Source: Streptomyces sp. NBC_00091
Lineage (GTDB): Bacteria > Actinomycetota > Actinomycetes > Streptomycetales > Streptomycetaceae
Reading direction: 5' to 3'
Assembly: GCF_026343185.1 (NCBI RefSeq)
Contig: NZ_JAPEMA010000001.1
Span: 5,704,001-5,768,000, forward strand
Length of the DNA: 64,000 nucleotides
The translations under genes were made by a program, and so were the position numbers. Shown piece by piece: positions 43,645 through 51,902 of the stretch. Under the pieces are notes generated by a model. The model did no database searches. It was not told the DNA's origin and saw only the letters and a list, made by a program, of their open reading frames with translations. How positions within the stretch are numbered: position 1 is the first letter of the stretch; each line of letters starts with the position of its first letter.

Positions 43645-43796
43645 GCACCCGGCCGTACGCCGCGGTCGCGGCGCCCGGGGGTTAGCCCCACCCCGGGCCG
43701 GGCGGGTAGCGGGATCGTCCCGGGCGGCCGCTTCCGGAGACGCTGGGGCCGGTACACAAATCGCCGGTTACCCAACGATTCCGCAGGAGTTGATTC

Positions 43797-44972
43797 GTGC
43801 GTACGCAGGCATGGCCCAGGTTTCGTTCCTCCCGGCCGCAGGGGGGCGGCCGGCGCAGAGCCGTGAGGGCCGCGGCCGCGGTGGCCGTCGGCGTCATGGC
43901 GCTGGGCGCCCTGGCGCCCGCCGCGGCGTTCGCCGCCGGGCCGGACACCGTCCAGCAGGGGCTGAACGCACTGGTGCGCGCCGACGGCCTGCCCGCCGCG
44001 CTGGCGAGCGTCAGGGACCCCAAGGGCCACACCCGCACCTACACCGCGGGGGTGGGCGATATGGCCACCGGCGCGAAGGTGCCCGCCGACGGGCAGGTGC
44101 GGATCGGCAGCAACACCAAGACCTTCACCGCGGTCGTCGTGCTGCAACTGGTCGGCGAGGGGAAGATCGATCTCGACGCCAAGGTCGACACCTATCTGCC
44201 GGGCCTCGTCCGGGGTGACGGGATCGACGGCCGCCACATCAAGGTCCGTCAGCTCCTCCAGCACACCAGCGGACTTCCCGACTACGAGGACCTCGTCACC
44301 GACGACATCCTCCGGCAGCGGTACGTCGAACCCCGCGAACTCCTCGACCTCGCCCTCCAGCGCAAGGCCGACTTCGACCCCGGGGAGCGATGGGCGTACA
44401 GCAACACGAACTACGTGGTCGCCGGCCTGATCGTCCAGAAGGTCACCGGACGCCCCCTCGCCGAGGAGACGGACCGGCGCGTCGTCCAGCGCATCGGGCT
44501 GCGCCACACCTACTTCCCGGCCCCCGGAGACGTGCGCATCCGAGGGCCCCATCCCCACGGCTATCACAGGGACGCGGCGGGCGCGCCGCTGCGCGACGTC
44601 ACCGAAATCGACCCCTCCGCGGCCTGGGCGGCAGGCCAGATGATCTCCACCGACTCCGACCTCAACCGGTTCTTCACCGCGCTGCTGGCCGGCCGCCTCC
44701 TCCCGCCGGCCCAGCTCGCCCAGATGCGCACCACCGTCCCCATCGGGGACACCGGCGCCGGCTACGGACTGGGGCTCATGAGCCGGCCGCTGTCGTGCGG
44801 CGGCGTCTACTGGGGCCACGGCGGTGACATCGCGGGATACGAGACCCGGGGCGGAGTCACCGACGACGGCCGCGTCGCCGCCAACATCACGGTGACGAGC
44901 ATCCCGGCCACCGGCGCGGCCACGAAGCACCTCGAACGCGTCGTGGACACGGCCCTCTGCCGCGACCGCTAA
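43797..44972 (+). CDS. Secreted serine hydrolase (class C beta-lactamase/DD-peptidase family)
   Basis: A 391-residue protein with a signal peptide (residues about 20-47) and the S12 serine-hydrolase fold. The catalytic motifs are S-x-x-K in GSNTKTF, Y-x-N in AYSNTN and HGG in WGHGGDIAG. It is most likely a D-alanyl-D-alanine carboxypeptidase or esterase acting outside the cell. GTG 43797 has AGGAG at a good distance. Its stop overlaps that of the convergent gene by four bases. Confidence 0.88.
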   Translation: MRTQAWPRFRSSRPQGGGRRRAVRAAAAVAVGVMALGALAPAAAFAAGPDTVQQGLNALVRADGLPAALASVRDPKGHTRTYTAGVGDMATGAKVPADGQVRIGSNTKTFTAVVVLQLVGEGKIDLDAKVDTYLPGLVRGDGIDGRHIKVRQLLQHTSGLPDYEDLVTDDILRQRYVEPRELLDLALQRKADFDPGERWAYSNTNYVVAGLIVQKVTGRPLAEETDRRVVQRIGLRHTYFPAPGDVRIRGPHPHGYHRDAAGAPLRDVTEIDPSAAWAAGQMISTDSDLNRFFTALLAGRLLPPAQLAQMRTTVPIGDTGAGYGLGLMSRPLSCGGVYWGHGGDIAGYETRGGVTDDGRVAANITVTSIPATGAATKHLERVVDTALCRDR

Positions 44973-45472
44973 CGTCCGGTGGATCCGGCACGATCCGGCG
45001 GAGCGGACCTGGGTGCCTCGACCTCCAGGAAGCGGCGCCCGCGCGGCCCCCGGTAGAGCAGGCACTCCCAGCCGTGCCGCTCCAGCTCGGCCGCGCAGGC
45101 CGTCAGCCGCTCCCGCTCCTCCTGCGCGGCGCCGCCCCCGGGCGGACCGGCCCAGGTCACCTCGACCCGGTCCGCCCCGGGACCGCCCGCCGCCACCCGG
45201 TAGCCGGTCCGGCTGCGCCGCCCCGACGAGTCCACCGCCGACGGCGGGAAGCCGGCCGCCTCCAGTACGAGGGCCACCGCGCGCGGCATCAGCCGCAGCT
45301 CCCACGGGGCCGGGATGCCGGCCCCGGCGCCGGCCAGGCGGCGGATCTGCAACAGCCCCTCGTACGCCGTGCGCAGCTCGGCCGCCCGCGCGGCGCCCGC
45401 GCCCCCGGCCGGCTCCGGGCCGCCGTCGCCGGTCGCGGGCGCGAAGCCCTGCCCCTGGGGTTGCGTCACCAC
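44969..45472 (-). CDS. Conserved hypothetical protein
   Basis: A 167-residue soluble protein. A Gly/Ala-rich first 30 residues is followed by an alpha/beta domain (LRTAYEGLLQIRRL; LRLMPRAVALVLEAAGF; GWECLLYRGPRGRRFLEVEAP). I see no catalytic motif. GTG 45472 is the start; there are two successive GTG codons. It converges on the serine hydrolase with a four-base overlap and is divergent from a small membrane protein. Function unknown. Confidence 0.62.
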   Translation of the reverse strand: MVTQPQGQGFAPATGDGGPEPAGGAGAARAAELRTAYEGLLQIRRLAGAGAGIPAPWELRLMPRAVALVLEAAGFPPSAVDSSGRRSRTGYRVAAGGPGADRVEVTWAGPPGGGAAQEERERLTACAAELERHGWECLLYRGPRGRRFLEVEAPRSAPPDRAGSTGR

Positions 45473-45561
45473 TGCCGACCTCCGCCGTCTGAGTACCCGT
45501 GTCCAACGGCCTGAGTATCCGCCCCGATTCCCCGGGGCGCCGCCGCTGCTGGAATGGCGGC

Positions 45562-45900
45562 ATGACCTCAGCAGCGACCCCCGACACCGCGCCCGACGGC
45601 GCCCGCCCGCGCCTCGGGCACGTGACCACCGCCGGCTCCGCGCTCGCCGTGGCCCTGGTCCCGCTCGTGGTCGGCGTGCTGATCGCCAAGGGGATGGCCG
45701 CCGACCCGCACGCCCCCGTCAACGCCCTGATCACCGGCGGCGGCCAGCGCGCCGGGCTGCCCCGCGCCGAGTGGAGCCGGCGCGGCCGCAACGCGGTGCG
45801 CCGGCTGCGGACGGCCCGCCAGGGCACCGCCCGGCGCTGCGCGGCCGTCCGCGACCGCCGCCGGGCCCTCAGGAGGCCAGCGGCTCCTGGAGCTCGGTGA
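45562..45900 (+). CDS. Small single-helix membrane protein, uncertain
   Basis: A frame of 112 residues from ATG 45562. It has one hydrophobic helix (residues about 22-43, SALAVALVPLVVGVLIAKG) and a strongly basic C-terminal tail. The last 32 bp overlap the 3' end of the MerR gene on the other strand. The 5' half looks coding, while the tail may be read-through in G+C-rich sequence. No family recognised. Confidence 0.45.
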   Translation: MTSAATPDTAPDGARPRLGHVTTAGSALAVALVPLVVGVLIAKGMAADPHAPVNALITGGGQRAGLPRAEWSRRGRNAVRRLRTARQGTARRCAAVRDRRRALRRPAAPGAR

Positions 45901-46702
45901 CCCACTGGTCCGGGTCCTCCGGGCAGGCCAGGGTCAGCTCGCGCGCGTAACCGGCCGAGCGGTGGCCGTGCGCGTCGATCCACCGGGCCAGGGCCTGCGC
46001 CGTCGGCAGTACGTCGTCCATGGCGCCCCGGTGCACCACGGTCGCCGCCCGCTCGACGCCGGGCAGTTCGACGATCCGCACCCCGGCCCCGAGGTCCTCG
46101 GCGCGCACGGCCGCGGCCACCGGAAGGCCGGCGTGCACCAGGACGGACCCCGGCTCGCCGCCCGGAGCCTCCTCGTAGTAGGCCAGACCCGGACCCGTCG
46201 GGAGCACCCCGGCGGTCTCGACGCGGCGGCACAGGTCCTCGTACAAAGGGCCGATGACCGGCCCGATGTCCTGCGGGGCGTAGCTCTCGGCCACCCCGGT
46301 CAGTTCGGCCAGCCGCACGGGCGGCAGGCTTTTGACGACGATCTCGTCGGCAGGCATGGTTCCCTCGTTCTCGATGGTCCGGAGCCTCGTCCCGACCCGG
46401 GTCAGCCGGGCGGCCGCCTCGGCCATGGCGGTCTCCAGTTCCGCCTGGCGCAGCCGCAGCATCCCGCGCAGTTCCTCCGCGGTCACCCTCTCGTCGAGGA
46501 CGGCCCCCACCTGGTCCAGGCTGAAGCCGAGCTCCTTGAGGGCGATGACGCGGTTGAGGCGGGCCAGCTGAGCGGCCTCGTACCAGCGGTAGCCGGTCAC
46601 AGGGTCGACACGCGCCGGGCGCAGCAGTCCGAGGGCGTCGTAATGACGCAGCATCCGGACCGACACCCGGCCGTGTTTGGCGAAGTCTCCGATGGTGAAC
46701 AT
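45869..46702 (-). CDS. MerR-family regulator with GyrI-like effector domain
   Basis: A 277-residue regulator. The MerR DNA-binding domain is at residues 1-70 (FTIGDFAKHGRVSVRMLRHYDALGLL; GYRWYEAAQL), a dimerisation helix runs to about 115, and the C-terminal GyrI-like ligand-binding domain is like that of BmrR/TipA-type multidrug sensors. ATG 46702 begins exactly at the family start. A palindrome next to TTGACC just upstream is probably its operator, since MerR proteins sit between the promoter elements. No pump is adjacent. Confidence 0.88.
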   Translation of the reverse strand: MFTIGDFAKHGRVSVRMLRHYDALGLLRPARVDPVTGYRWYEAAQLARLNRVIALKELGFSLDQVGAVLDERVTAEELRGMLRLRQAELETAMAEAAARLTRVGTRLRTIENEGTMPADEIVVKSLPPVRLAELTGVAESYAPQDIGPVIGPLYEDLCRRVETAGVLPTGPGLAYYEEAPGGEPGSVLVHAGLPVAAAVRAEDLGAGVRIVELPGVERAATVVHRGAMDDVLPTAQALARWIDAHGHRSAGYARELTLACPEDPDQWVTELQEPLAS

Positions 46703-46721
46703 GACGCCTTCCAGTGCACGG

Positions 46722-46743
46722 CCTGACACGGTGTGAGGGTCAA
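46722..46743 (-). promoter_or_regulatory. Candidate MerR-type operator and -35 element
   Basis: CCTGACAC-G-GTGTGAGG is an 8-bp inverted repeat with one mismatch, directly next to TTGACC (minus strand, 46743-46738). This matches the layout of MerR-regulated promoters, where the dyad fills an overlong spacer. Confidence 0.5.
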
Positions 46744-46787
46744 GTCTGCCTGGTCAGAGGCCTGGAGGGTCTTGTGGGTCTGGTGGG

Positions 46788-47234
46788 TCAGCGGCCGTAC
46801 TGGCGCACGCACAGGTCGACGATCGACGGCGGGACCGCGCCCTGCGCCGCCTCGCACAGCTCCTCCCCGCCGAGCAGGCGCGGCGCGGCCGGCTGCCGTG
46901 GCACGCGCGGCGCAGGCGGCTGGGGCGGCCGGGCGCGCCGGGGTGCGGCGGGCTTCGCGGGCCGCTCGGCCGGCGGTCGGGCCGCGCGGGCGGGCGGCGG
47001 GGCCGGCGGTTCGGGCTCCGGGTCCGGGACCTCGCCCAGCGGCAGGGGCAGTTCCGGCGCGGGACCGGACGCACGGCGCGCGTCGGGACCGTCCGGCGCG
47101 TCCGGGGCGTCGGCGGGCGGTACGGGGTCCCGTAGCGGGCCGGGGGCGCCGGACTCCGGGCCGACGGAGACGCAGCCGGCGCTCGCGAGGAGCGCGAGGA
47201 GCGAGAAGGGCAGGGCGGCCCGGCGTAACAGCAT
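46788..47234 (-). CDS. Pro/Ala-rich lipoprotein with C-terminal two-cysteine motif (paralogue 1), TTA-containing
   Basis: A 148-residue predicted lipoprotein. A hydrophobic signal ends at ASAGC (Cys21), a Pro/Ala/Arg-rich linker of about 95 residues follows, and then a short conserved end (LCEAAQGAVPPSIVDLC). The same end occurs in the lipoprotein at 57560. The linker suggests the C-terminal module is held away from the membrane across the wall. Codon 3 is TTA (47226-47228), so synthesis may require the bldA tRNA. ATG 47234 has no strong ribosome binding site. Family not recognised. Confidence 0.72.
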   Translation of the reverse strand: MLLRRAALPFSLLALLASAGCVSVGPESGAPGPLRDPVPPADAPDAPDGPDARRASGPAPELPLPLGEVPDPEPEPPAPPPARAARPPAERPAKPAAPRRARPPQPPAPRVPRQPAAPRLLGGEELCEAAQGAVPPSIVDLCVRQYGR

Positions 47235-47498
47235 CGGACCACCATGCCGTAGTCCGGGGCGCGCCGGATCCCGGGGCTCACGCGTCCGGGTGACCCCGGG
47301 ACGGCGGGGGAGCGGGCCCGGCCGTTGCCGAATCGATCCTTCGGGCGGCGGCCGGAATCGGCCCCGACGGTCGCAGAATGGGCGGGAACGCGATCGGCAC
47401 GGCACGGCAGTGCGGGCGACGGGGGAGGCGCGACCCCCGGGGCCTGGTGCCGCCGTGCCCCGTTCACCGTCCGCCGCCTGCCGTACGGAGTGCCGAGC

Positions 47499-48800
47499 AT
47501 GACCGAACCAGCCGCGTCCAGCGTTCCCGAACCCGAATCCGAACCCGTACCCGAACCCGCCCCCGGGCGGAGTCCCCTGAAGGGATGGGCGGCCGTGGCC
47601 GCCGTCTCGCTCGGGATCTTCTGCCTGATCACCTCCGAGCTGCTGCCCATCGGACTGCTCACCCCCGTCGGCGCCGCGCTCGGCGTCTCCGACGGCACCG
47701 CCGGGCTGATGGTCACCGTCCCCGGGCTCGTCGCGGGCTTCTGCGCCCCCCTCGTCACCGTGGGCGCGGCCCGCCTGGACCGGCGCCACGTGCTCTGCGT
47801 GCTCATCGCCCTGATGGCCGCCGCCAACCTGGCCGCCGCACTCGCCCCGGACTTCGCCGTGGTCCTGGCCGCCCGGCTGCTCGTCGGCGTCGCCGTCGGC
47901 GGATTCTGGGCCATCGCGGGCGGGCTCGCCGTCCGGCTGGTCCCCGCGCACCACGCCGGCCGGGCCACCGCCCTGATCTTCGGCGGAGTCCCGACCGCCT
48001 CCGTGCTCGGCGTCCCCGCCGGAACCCTCCTCGGGGAACTCGGCGGCTGGCGCACGGCCTTCGCCGCCGTCGGCGCCCTCGGCGTCCTCACCCTGGCCGC
48101 TCTGCTCCTGCTGCTCCCCGCACTGCCCCCGGCCGGGCCCGTCACCTTCCCCGAACTGCCCGCCCTGCTGCGCCGCAACCGCGGGGTCCGGGCCGGGGTG
48201 ATCGTCACCTTCCTGGTGGTCACCGGCCAGTTCGCCGCCTACACCTTCGTCCGGCCGATCCTGCGGGACGTCTCCGGCATCGACGCCGGCCTGGTCAGCA
48301 CCCTGCTCCTCGGCTACGGCCTCGCCGGGGTCGCGGGGAACTTCCTGGCCGGGCCGCGCGACGCCCGCCGTACGCTGCTCACCGTCAGCGCCACCCTCAC
48401 CGTGGTGCTGGCGCTGATCGCCCTCCTGCCGGGAGCCGTCGCAGGGACCACCCTGCTGCTGCTCTGGGGCCTGGTCTACGGCGGGGTCTCCGTCAGCCTC
48501 CAGCGCTGGATGCTCCAGGCCGCGCCGCAGGCCGCCGAGGCCGCCTCCTCCCTGATGGTGGCCATGTTCAACTTCGCCATCGCCGCGGGCGCCCTCGCCG
48601 GCGGGCTCGCGGTGGACGGAGTCTCCGTGCCCGCCGCCCCGCTCACCGGAGCCGCGCTGATGCTGTCGGCGGCCCTCACCGTGGCCGTCGCCTCCCGCCG
48701 GACCGGCGCCCGAGCAGAACGGATGGATGGGGCGGAACGGACAGCCGGCTTGACGAAGCGGGCGCGGACGGAAAGAGTCCGCTCAAGAGCCACCCCATGA
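47499..48800 (+). CDS. MFS transporter
   Basis: A 433-residue major-facilitator protein with 12 predicted helices (residues 28-405), of the drug/sugar-efflux group (SELLPIGLLTPVGAALG near helix 1; LDRRHVLCVLIALM between helices 2 and 3; GFWAIAGGLAVRLVP). A Pro/Glu-rich N-terminal tail (residues 8-22) is encoded by a run of CCGAAC-like hexamers that stays in frame if copy number changes. ATG 47499. The C-terminal tail is basic. Its stop lies just before a possible small ORF. Confidence 0.88.
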   Translation: MTEPAASSVPEPESEPVPEPAPGRSPLKGWAAVAAVSLGIFCLITSELLPIGLLTPVGAALGVSDGTAGLMVTVPGLVAGFCAPLVTVGAARLDRRHVLCVLIALMAAANLAAALAPDFAVVLAARLLVGVAVGGFWAIAGGLAVRLVPAHHAGRATALIFGGVPTASVLGVPAGTLLGELGGWRTAFAAVGALGVLTLAALLLLLPALPPAGPVTFPELPALLRRNRGVRAGVIVTFLVVTGQFAAYTFVRPILRDVSGIDAGLVSTLLLGYGLAGVAGNFLAGPRDARRTLLTVSATLTVVLALIALLPGAVAGTTLLLLWGLVYGGVSVSLQRWMLQAAPQAAEAASSLMVAMFNFAIAAGALAGGLAVDGVSVPAAPLTGAALMLSAALTVAVASRRTGARAERMDGAERTAGLTKRARTERVRSRATP

Positions 48801-48823
48801 GCCTCACTTCGGAGAAGTCTCAG

Positions 48824-48907
48824 ATGCCCATATCCGCCCGCTCCCCGCTCACCGTGCAGGTCGGAGCGGGCACGGCCCCCGCCGCCGCCCGGCGGCCCGG
48901 GGCCTGA
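48824..48907 (+). CDS. Candidate 27-residue small ORF
   Basis: ATG 48824 has GGAGAAG 6 bases upstream and opens a 27-codon frame (MPISARSPLTVQVGAG at the start) ending at 48907. A longer version could start at 48797, in the ATGA overlap with the transporter stop. It is too short for codon-bias evidence and I recognise no family. Confidence 0.3.
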   Translation: MPISARSPLTVQVGAGTAPAAARRPGA

Positions 48908-48969
48908 CCGGCTGGACGGGGGCCGGTACCGCACCGCCGCACCGGCCCCCGTCCGCGCCGGGAGACAAC

Positions 48970-49737
48970 GTGTCCCCACACCTCGACGAGAGCGGGCCCG
49001 AGCCCGACGACAGCCCGCTCGTACGCCCCTACTTCGCCACCTCCGGTGGGCCGTCCGGTCCGGCGTACCCCGCCTGGCCCTCCGAGCCCTCCTTCCCGGA
49101 GCCCATGGCGGCGACCTCGACGCTGCCGCCCGTACCGCCCGACGGCGGCGACGCCGGGCCGGTGACGGAGGTCCCCGGCACCGCACCGGCCCCCGCCCCC
49201 GTGCCCCGCGGGGCCCGGCGCAGGCGGCGGGGCCGCCGGCTGCCGCCGGCGGTCCTCGTGCTGCTGGCGCTGGCCGGTACGGGCGGCGTGGTGTTCCTGG
49301 TGAGCGGGCCCGCACCGGATCCCGAGCCGGGCGCGCAGCACCCCGGGGTGTCCCTGCCGGCCCCTCCCGCCCGCATCCCGGGCGCCGGGGAATCCGCCGG
49401 GCAGAGCCGGGGCCCCACCCCGGCGCACTCGCCCTCCGCCACCGCGCCCACCGCGCCGCCGTCCTCCGCGAAGCCGACGACGAGCACGACCCCGGCCCCG
49501 GGCAAGTCCGCGCCGAAGCCGGCCGAGGGCTCCGGGACGCTGCGCCTGGGGGACCGGGGGCCCGAGGTGCGCGCCCTCCAGGAGCGCCTCTACGGGCAGG
49601 GGTTCACGTACGTCTCGGTGAACGGGGTGTACGACGCGCAGACCAAGCGCGGGGTCTCGCAGCTCCAGCGGGACCGGGACATCAAGGGCGACCCGAACGG
49701 TGTCTACGGCCCGGCGACCCAGGCCGCCTTCGGCTGA
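48970..49737 (+). CDS. Membrane-anchored peptidoglycan-binding protein
   Basis: A 255-residue protein with an N-terminal Pro-rich cytosolic region (1-80) and a basic stop-transfer RRRRRGRR. One membrane helix (about 90-110) is followed by a Pro/Ser/Thr extracellular linker. The C-terminal peptidoglycan-binding domain is of the PG_binding_1 type (residues about 190-255; LGDRGPEVRALQERLYGQG, YGPATQAAF). It should sit in the membrane and touch the wall. GTG 48970 has GGGAG upstream. A bidirectional hairpin follows. Confidence 0.85.
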   Translation: MSPHLDESGPEPDDSPLVRPYFATSGGPSGPAYPAWPSEPSFPEPMAATSTLPPVPPDGGDAGPVTEVPGTAPAPAPVPRGARRRRRGRRLPPAVLVLLALAGTGGVVFLVSGPAPDPEPGAQHPGVSLPAPPARIPGAGESAGQSRGPTPAHSPSATAPTAPPSSAKPTTSTTPAPGKSAPKPAEGSGTLRLGDRGPEVRALQERLYGQGFTYVSVNGVYDAQTKRGVSQLQRDRDIKGDPNGVYGPATQAAFG

Positions 49738-49745
49738 CGGCGCCC

Positions 49746-49767
49746 GCCGCCGGCCTCCACCGGCGGC
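49746..49767. terminator. Bidirectional hairpin between convergent genes
   Basis: GCCGCCGG-CCTCCA-CCGGCGGC is a perfect 8-bp stem with a 6-nt loop in the 40-bp gap. Confidence 0.65.
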
Positions 49768-49777
49768 CCGGCGTGCG

Positions 49778-50521
49778 TCACCGGCCGCCGGAGACCCGGA
49801 GCACCGCTCCCGTCGTGTACGAGGCGTCCTCGGACAGCAGCCAGGCGATGGCCCCGGCGACCTCCTGCGGCTGCCCGGGCCGCCCCAGCGGGATCCCCCC
49901 GGCGGCCTTGGCCGGGCGGTCGGGGTCGCCCATCGCCGCGTGCATGTCGGTCTCGATGATGCCCGGCGCCACTCCGTTGACCCGGATGCGGTCCGGACCC
50001 AGCTCCTTGGACAGGCCCAGGGTGAGGGCGTCGACGGCCGCCTTGGTGGCCGCGTAGTGGACGTAGTCCCCGGGGCTGCCCAAGGTGGCTGCCGCCGAGG
50101 AGACGTTCACGATGGCCCCGCCGCCGCCCGCCGCCATGTCCCGGGCGGCCCGCCGGCAGCACAGGAGGTAGCCGAGCAGGTTCACCTCGACCACGCGCCG
50201 CAGGTCCTCGGTCCGGGCGTCGGCCAGCCGGCCCAGGGGACCGGTCACCCCGGCGTTGTTCACCAGCCCGGTGACCGCGCCCAGTTCCGCCCCGGCGATG
50301 TCGAAGAGCCGCTCCACCGCGGACTCCTGCGAGGTGTCACCGCGTACGGTCACGCACCGCGCGCCTGCCGCCCGTACGCGCTCCGCGGTGGCCTCGGCGG
50401 CCGCCTCGTCGCGCGCGTAGCCGAGCACCAGGTCGTGCCCCTCGGCGGCGAGCCGCAGGCAGGTCGCCGCACCGATGCCGCGGCTGCCTCCGGTGACGAC
50501 CGTGACGGGGCGACGTGACAT
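49778..50521 (-). CDS. Short-chain dehydrogenase/reductase (FabG-like)
   Basis: A 247-residue classical SDR. The NAD(P) motif is TGGSRGIG near residue 10, NNAG is near 88, and the catalytic Ser-Tyr-Lys is visible as NVSSAAATLG and YAATK, with the PG motif APGIIETDM. The Arg after the glycine motif suggests NADPH. It is similar to 3-oxoacyl-ACP reductases and glucose dehydrogenases, and the substrate is unknown. ATG 50521. It is divergent from the RNA ligase gene across 166 bp. Confidence 0.88.
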   Translation of the reverse strand: MSRRPVTVVTGGSRGIGAATCLRLAAEGHDLVLGYARDEAAAEATAERVRAAGARCVTVRGDTSQESAVERLFDIAGAELGAVTGLVNNAGVTGPLGRLADARTEDLRRVVEVNLLGYLLCCRRAARDMAAGGGGAIVNVSSAAATLGSPGDYVHYAATKAAVDALTLGLSKELGPDRIRVNGVAPGIIETDMHAAMGDPDRPAKAAGGIPLGRPGQPQEVAGAIAWLLSEDASYTTGAVLRVSGGR

Positions 50522-50687
50522 GTGGACCTCCTGGACGGGGGCGCGGGGCGCGGTGGATGCGCGGACGGGCGGACGGCCTTCGCGCGGCGCAGGCTAACAC
50601 CCCGAATATCCGCTGGACCAGCGGAAATGGTGGCGCCGAAAGTGGTCGGGCAGTGCCGAGTCCACCCCTGCGTCCGAGGAGCCGCCC

Positions 50688-51764
50688 ATGTCCACCCTGC
50701 GTGTCACCGTCGAAGAGCTGACCGTCCACGACCACCCGAACGCCGACGCGCTGGAGCTGGCCCAGGTGGGCCTCTACCGCGCCGTCGTCGCCAAGGGGGC
50801 CTACCGAACCGGGGACTTCGCCCTCTACATACCCGAACAGGCCGTCCTGCCGGCCGCCTTGATCGAGGAGTTCGGCCTGACCGGCCGCCTGGCGGGAAGC
50901 TCCCGCGACCGGGTCAAGGCGGTCCGGCTGCGCGGCGAGCTCTCCCAGGGCCTGGTCTGCCGCCCCCGCGCGCTGGCCGGCGTGGACCTGGCGGTGGCGG
51001 CGAAGGAGGGCACCGACTTCGCGGAGGCGCTCGGCATCGTCAAGTGGTCGCCGCCCGTCCCCACGGCCATGGACGGCGATGTCGAGTCGGCCCCCGACCT
51101 GCTGCCGTGGGTGGACATCGAGAACCTCCAGCGCTACCCGCAGATCTTCGAGCCGGGAGAGCCCGTCGTCCTCACGGAGAAACTCCACGGCACGGCCTGC
51201 CTGCTGACCTACCTCGCCGAGGACGGGCGGGTCCTGGTCTCCTCCAAGGGCGTCGGGTCCAAGGGGCTGGCGCTCAAGGAGGACGAGCGCAACGTCTACT
51301 GGCGCGCCGTACGCGGCCACGGCGTCGAGCGGGCCGCCGCCCGGCTGGCCGAGCGGCTGGGCGCGAGCCGGGTCGGCATCTTCGGCGAGGTCTACGGGGC
51401 CGGGGTGCAGGACCTCGGGTACGGGGCCCACGCCGGGGCGGCCGACACGCCCCCCGGATACGCCGTCTTCGACGTGTCCGCCGAGATCGACGGCCAGGTG
51501 CGCTGGCTGGACCCGGCGCAGGTGCTCCCGGACGGCGAACTCCCGCTGGTGCCACGGCTCTTCGAGGGCCCGTACGCCCTGGAGGCGGTGCTGGAGCTGG
51601 CGAGCGGCCGGGAGACCGTCTCCGGGCGGAACCTGCACCTGCGCGAGGGGGTCGTCATCCGCCCGGCGGCCGAGCGGTACAGCCCGGTGGTCGGCGGCCG
51701 GGCCATCGCGAAGGCGGTCAGCCCGGCCTACCTGACGCGCAAGGGCGGCACCGAGTACGAGTGA
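50688..51764 (+). CDS. RNA ligase, OB plus nucleotidyltransferase type (DraRnl/Rnl5-like)
   Basis: A 358-residue ATP-dependent RNA ligase. The N-terminal OB-like module (about 1-140) begins MSTLRVTVEELTVHDHPNAD. The nucleotidyltransferase domain carries motif I EKLHGT with nucleophile Lys165, FGEVYGAGVQDLGYG near 230, motif IV EGVVIRP and motif V IAKAVSP. This architecture is that of the Deinococcus radiodurans ligase, which seals 3'-OH/5'-phosphate nicks in RNA. It stands alone on the plus strand, 1.1 kb from the convergent RNA-repair operon. ATG 50688 follows GAGGAG. Confidence 0.9.
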   Translation: MSTLRVTVEELTVHDHPNADALELAQVGLYRAVVAKGAYRTGDFALYIPEQAVLPAALIEEFGLTGRLAGSSRDRVKAVRLRGELSQGLVCRPRALAGVDLAVAAKEGTDFAEALGIVKWSPPVPTAMDGDVESAPDLLPWVDIENLQRYPQIFEPGEPVVLTEKLHGTACLLTYLAEDGRVLVSSKGVGSKGLALKEDERNVYWRAVRGHGVERAAARLAERLGASRVGIFGEVYGAGVQDLGYGAHAGAADTPPGYAVFDVSAEIDGQVRWLDPAQVLPDGELPLVPRLFEGPYALEAVLELASGRETVSGRNLHLREGVVIRPAAERYSPVVGGRAIAKAVSPAYLTRKGGTEYE

Positions 51765-51859
51765 GCCGGCCCCGTCCGGCCCTGATCCGCCGCGTTGCGC
51801 TCAGGGGTGGGAGCGGCCTTCCGTGATGGGATGAGGAAGGGGCGATTCCGTCAGTTGAC

Positions 51860-51887
51860 GGTTCACGGTTCACGGTTCACGGTTCAC
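51860..51887 (+). repeat. Four perfect tandem copies of GGTTCAC
   Basis: Four 7-bp units without interruption sit directly against the GGAGAGG ribosome binding site of the next gene. TTGACG at 51855-51860 overlaps the first base and could be a -35 element, which would place the array in the promoter spacer or leader. Confidence 0.9.
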
Positions 51888-51902
51888 GGAGAGGCCGCAC
51901 CC

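Noticed and set aside
43797..44972. Serine hydrolase considered as an antibiotic-resistance beta-lactamase
   Set aside because: The motifs fit the wider S12 peptidase/esterase family, and the context gives no reason for a resistance role.
50688..51764. Ligase considered as a DNA ligase
   Set aside because: The motif I form EKLHGT, the N-terminal OB-like module and the absence of a C-terminal OB domain fit the DraRnl RNA ligase type, not ATP- or NAD-dependent DNA ligases.
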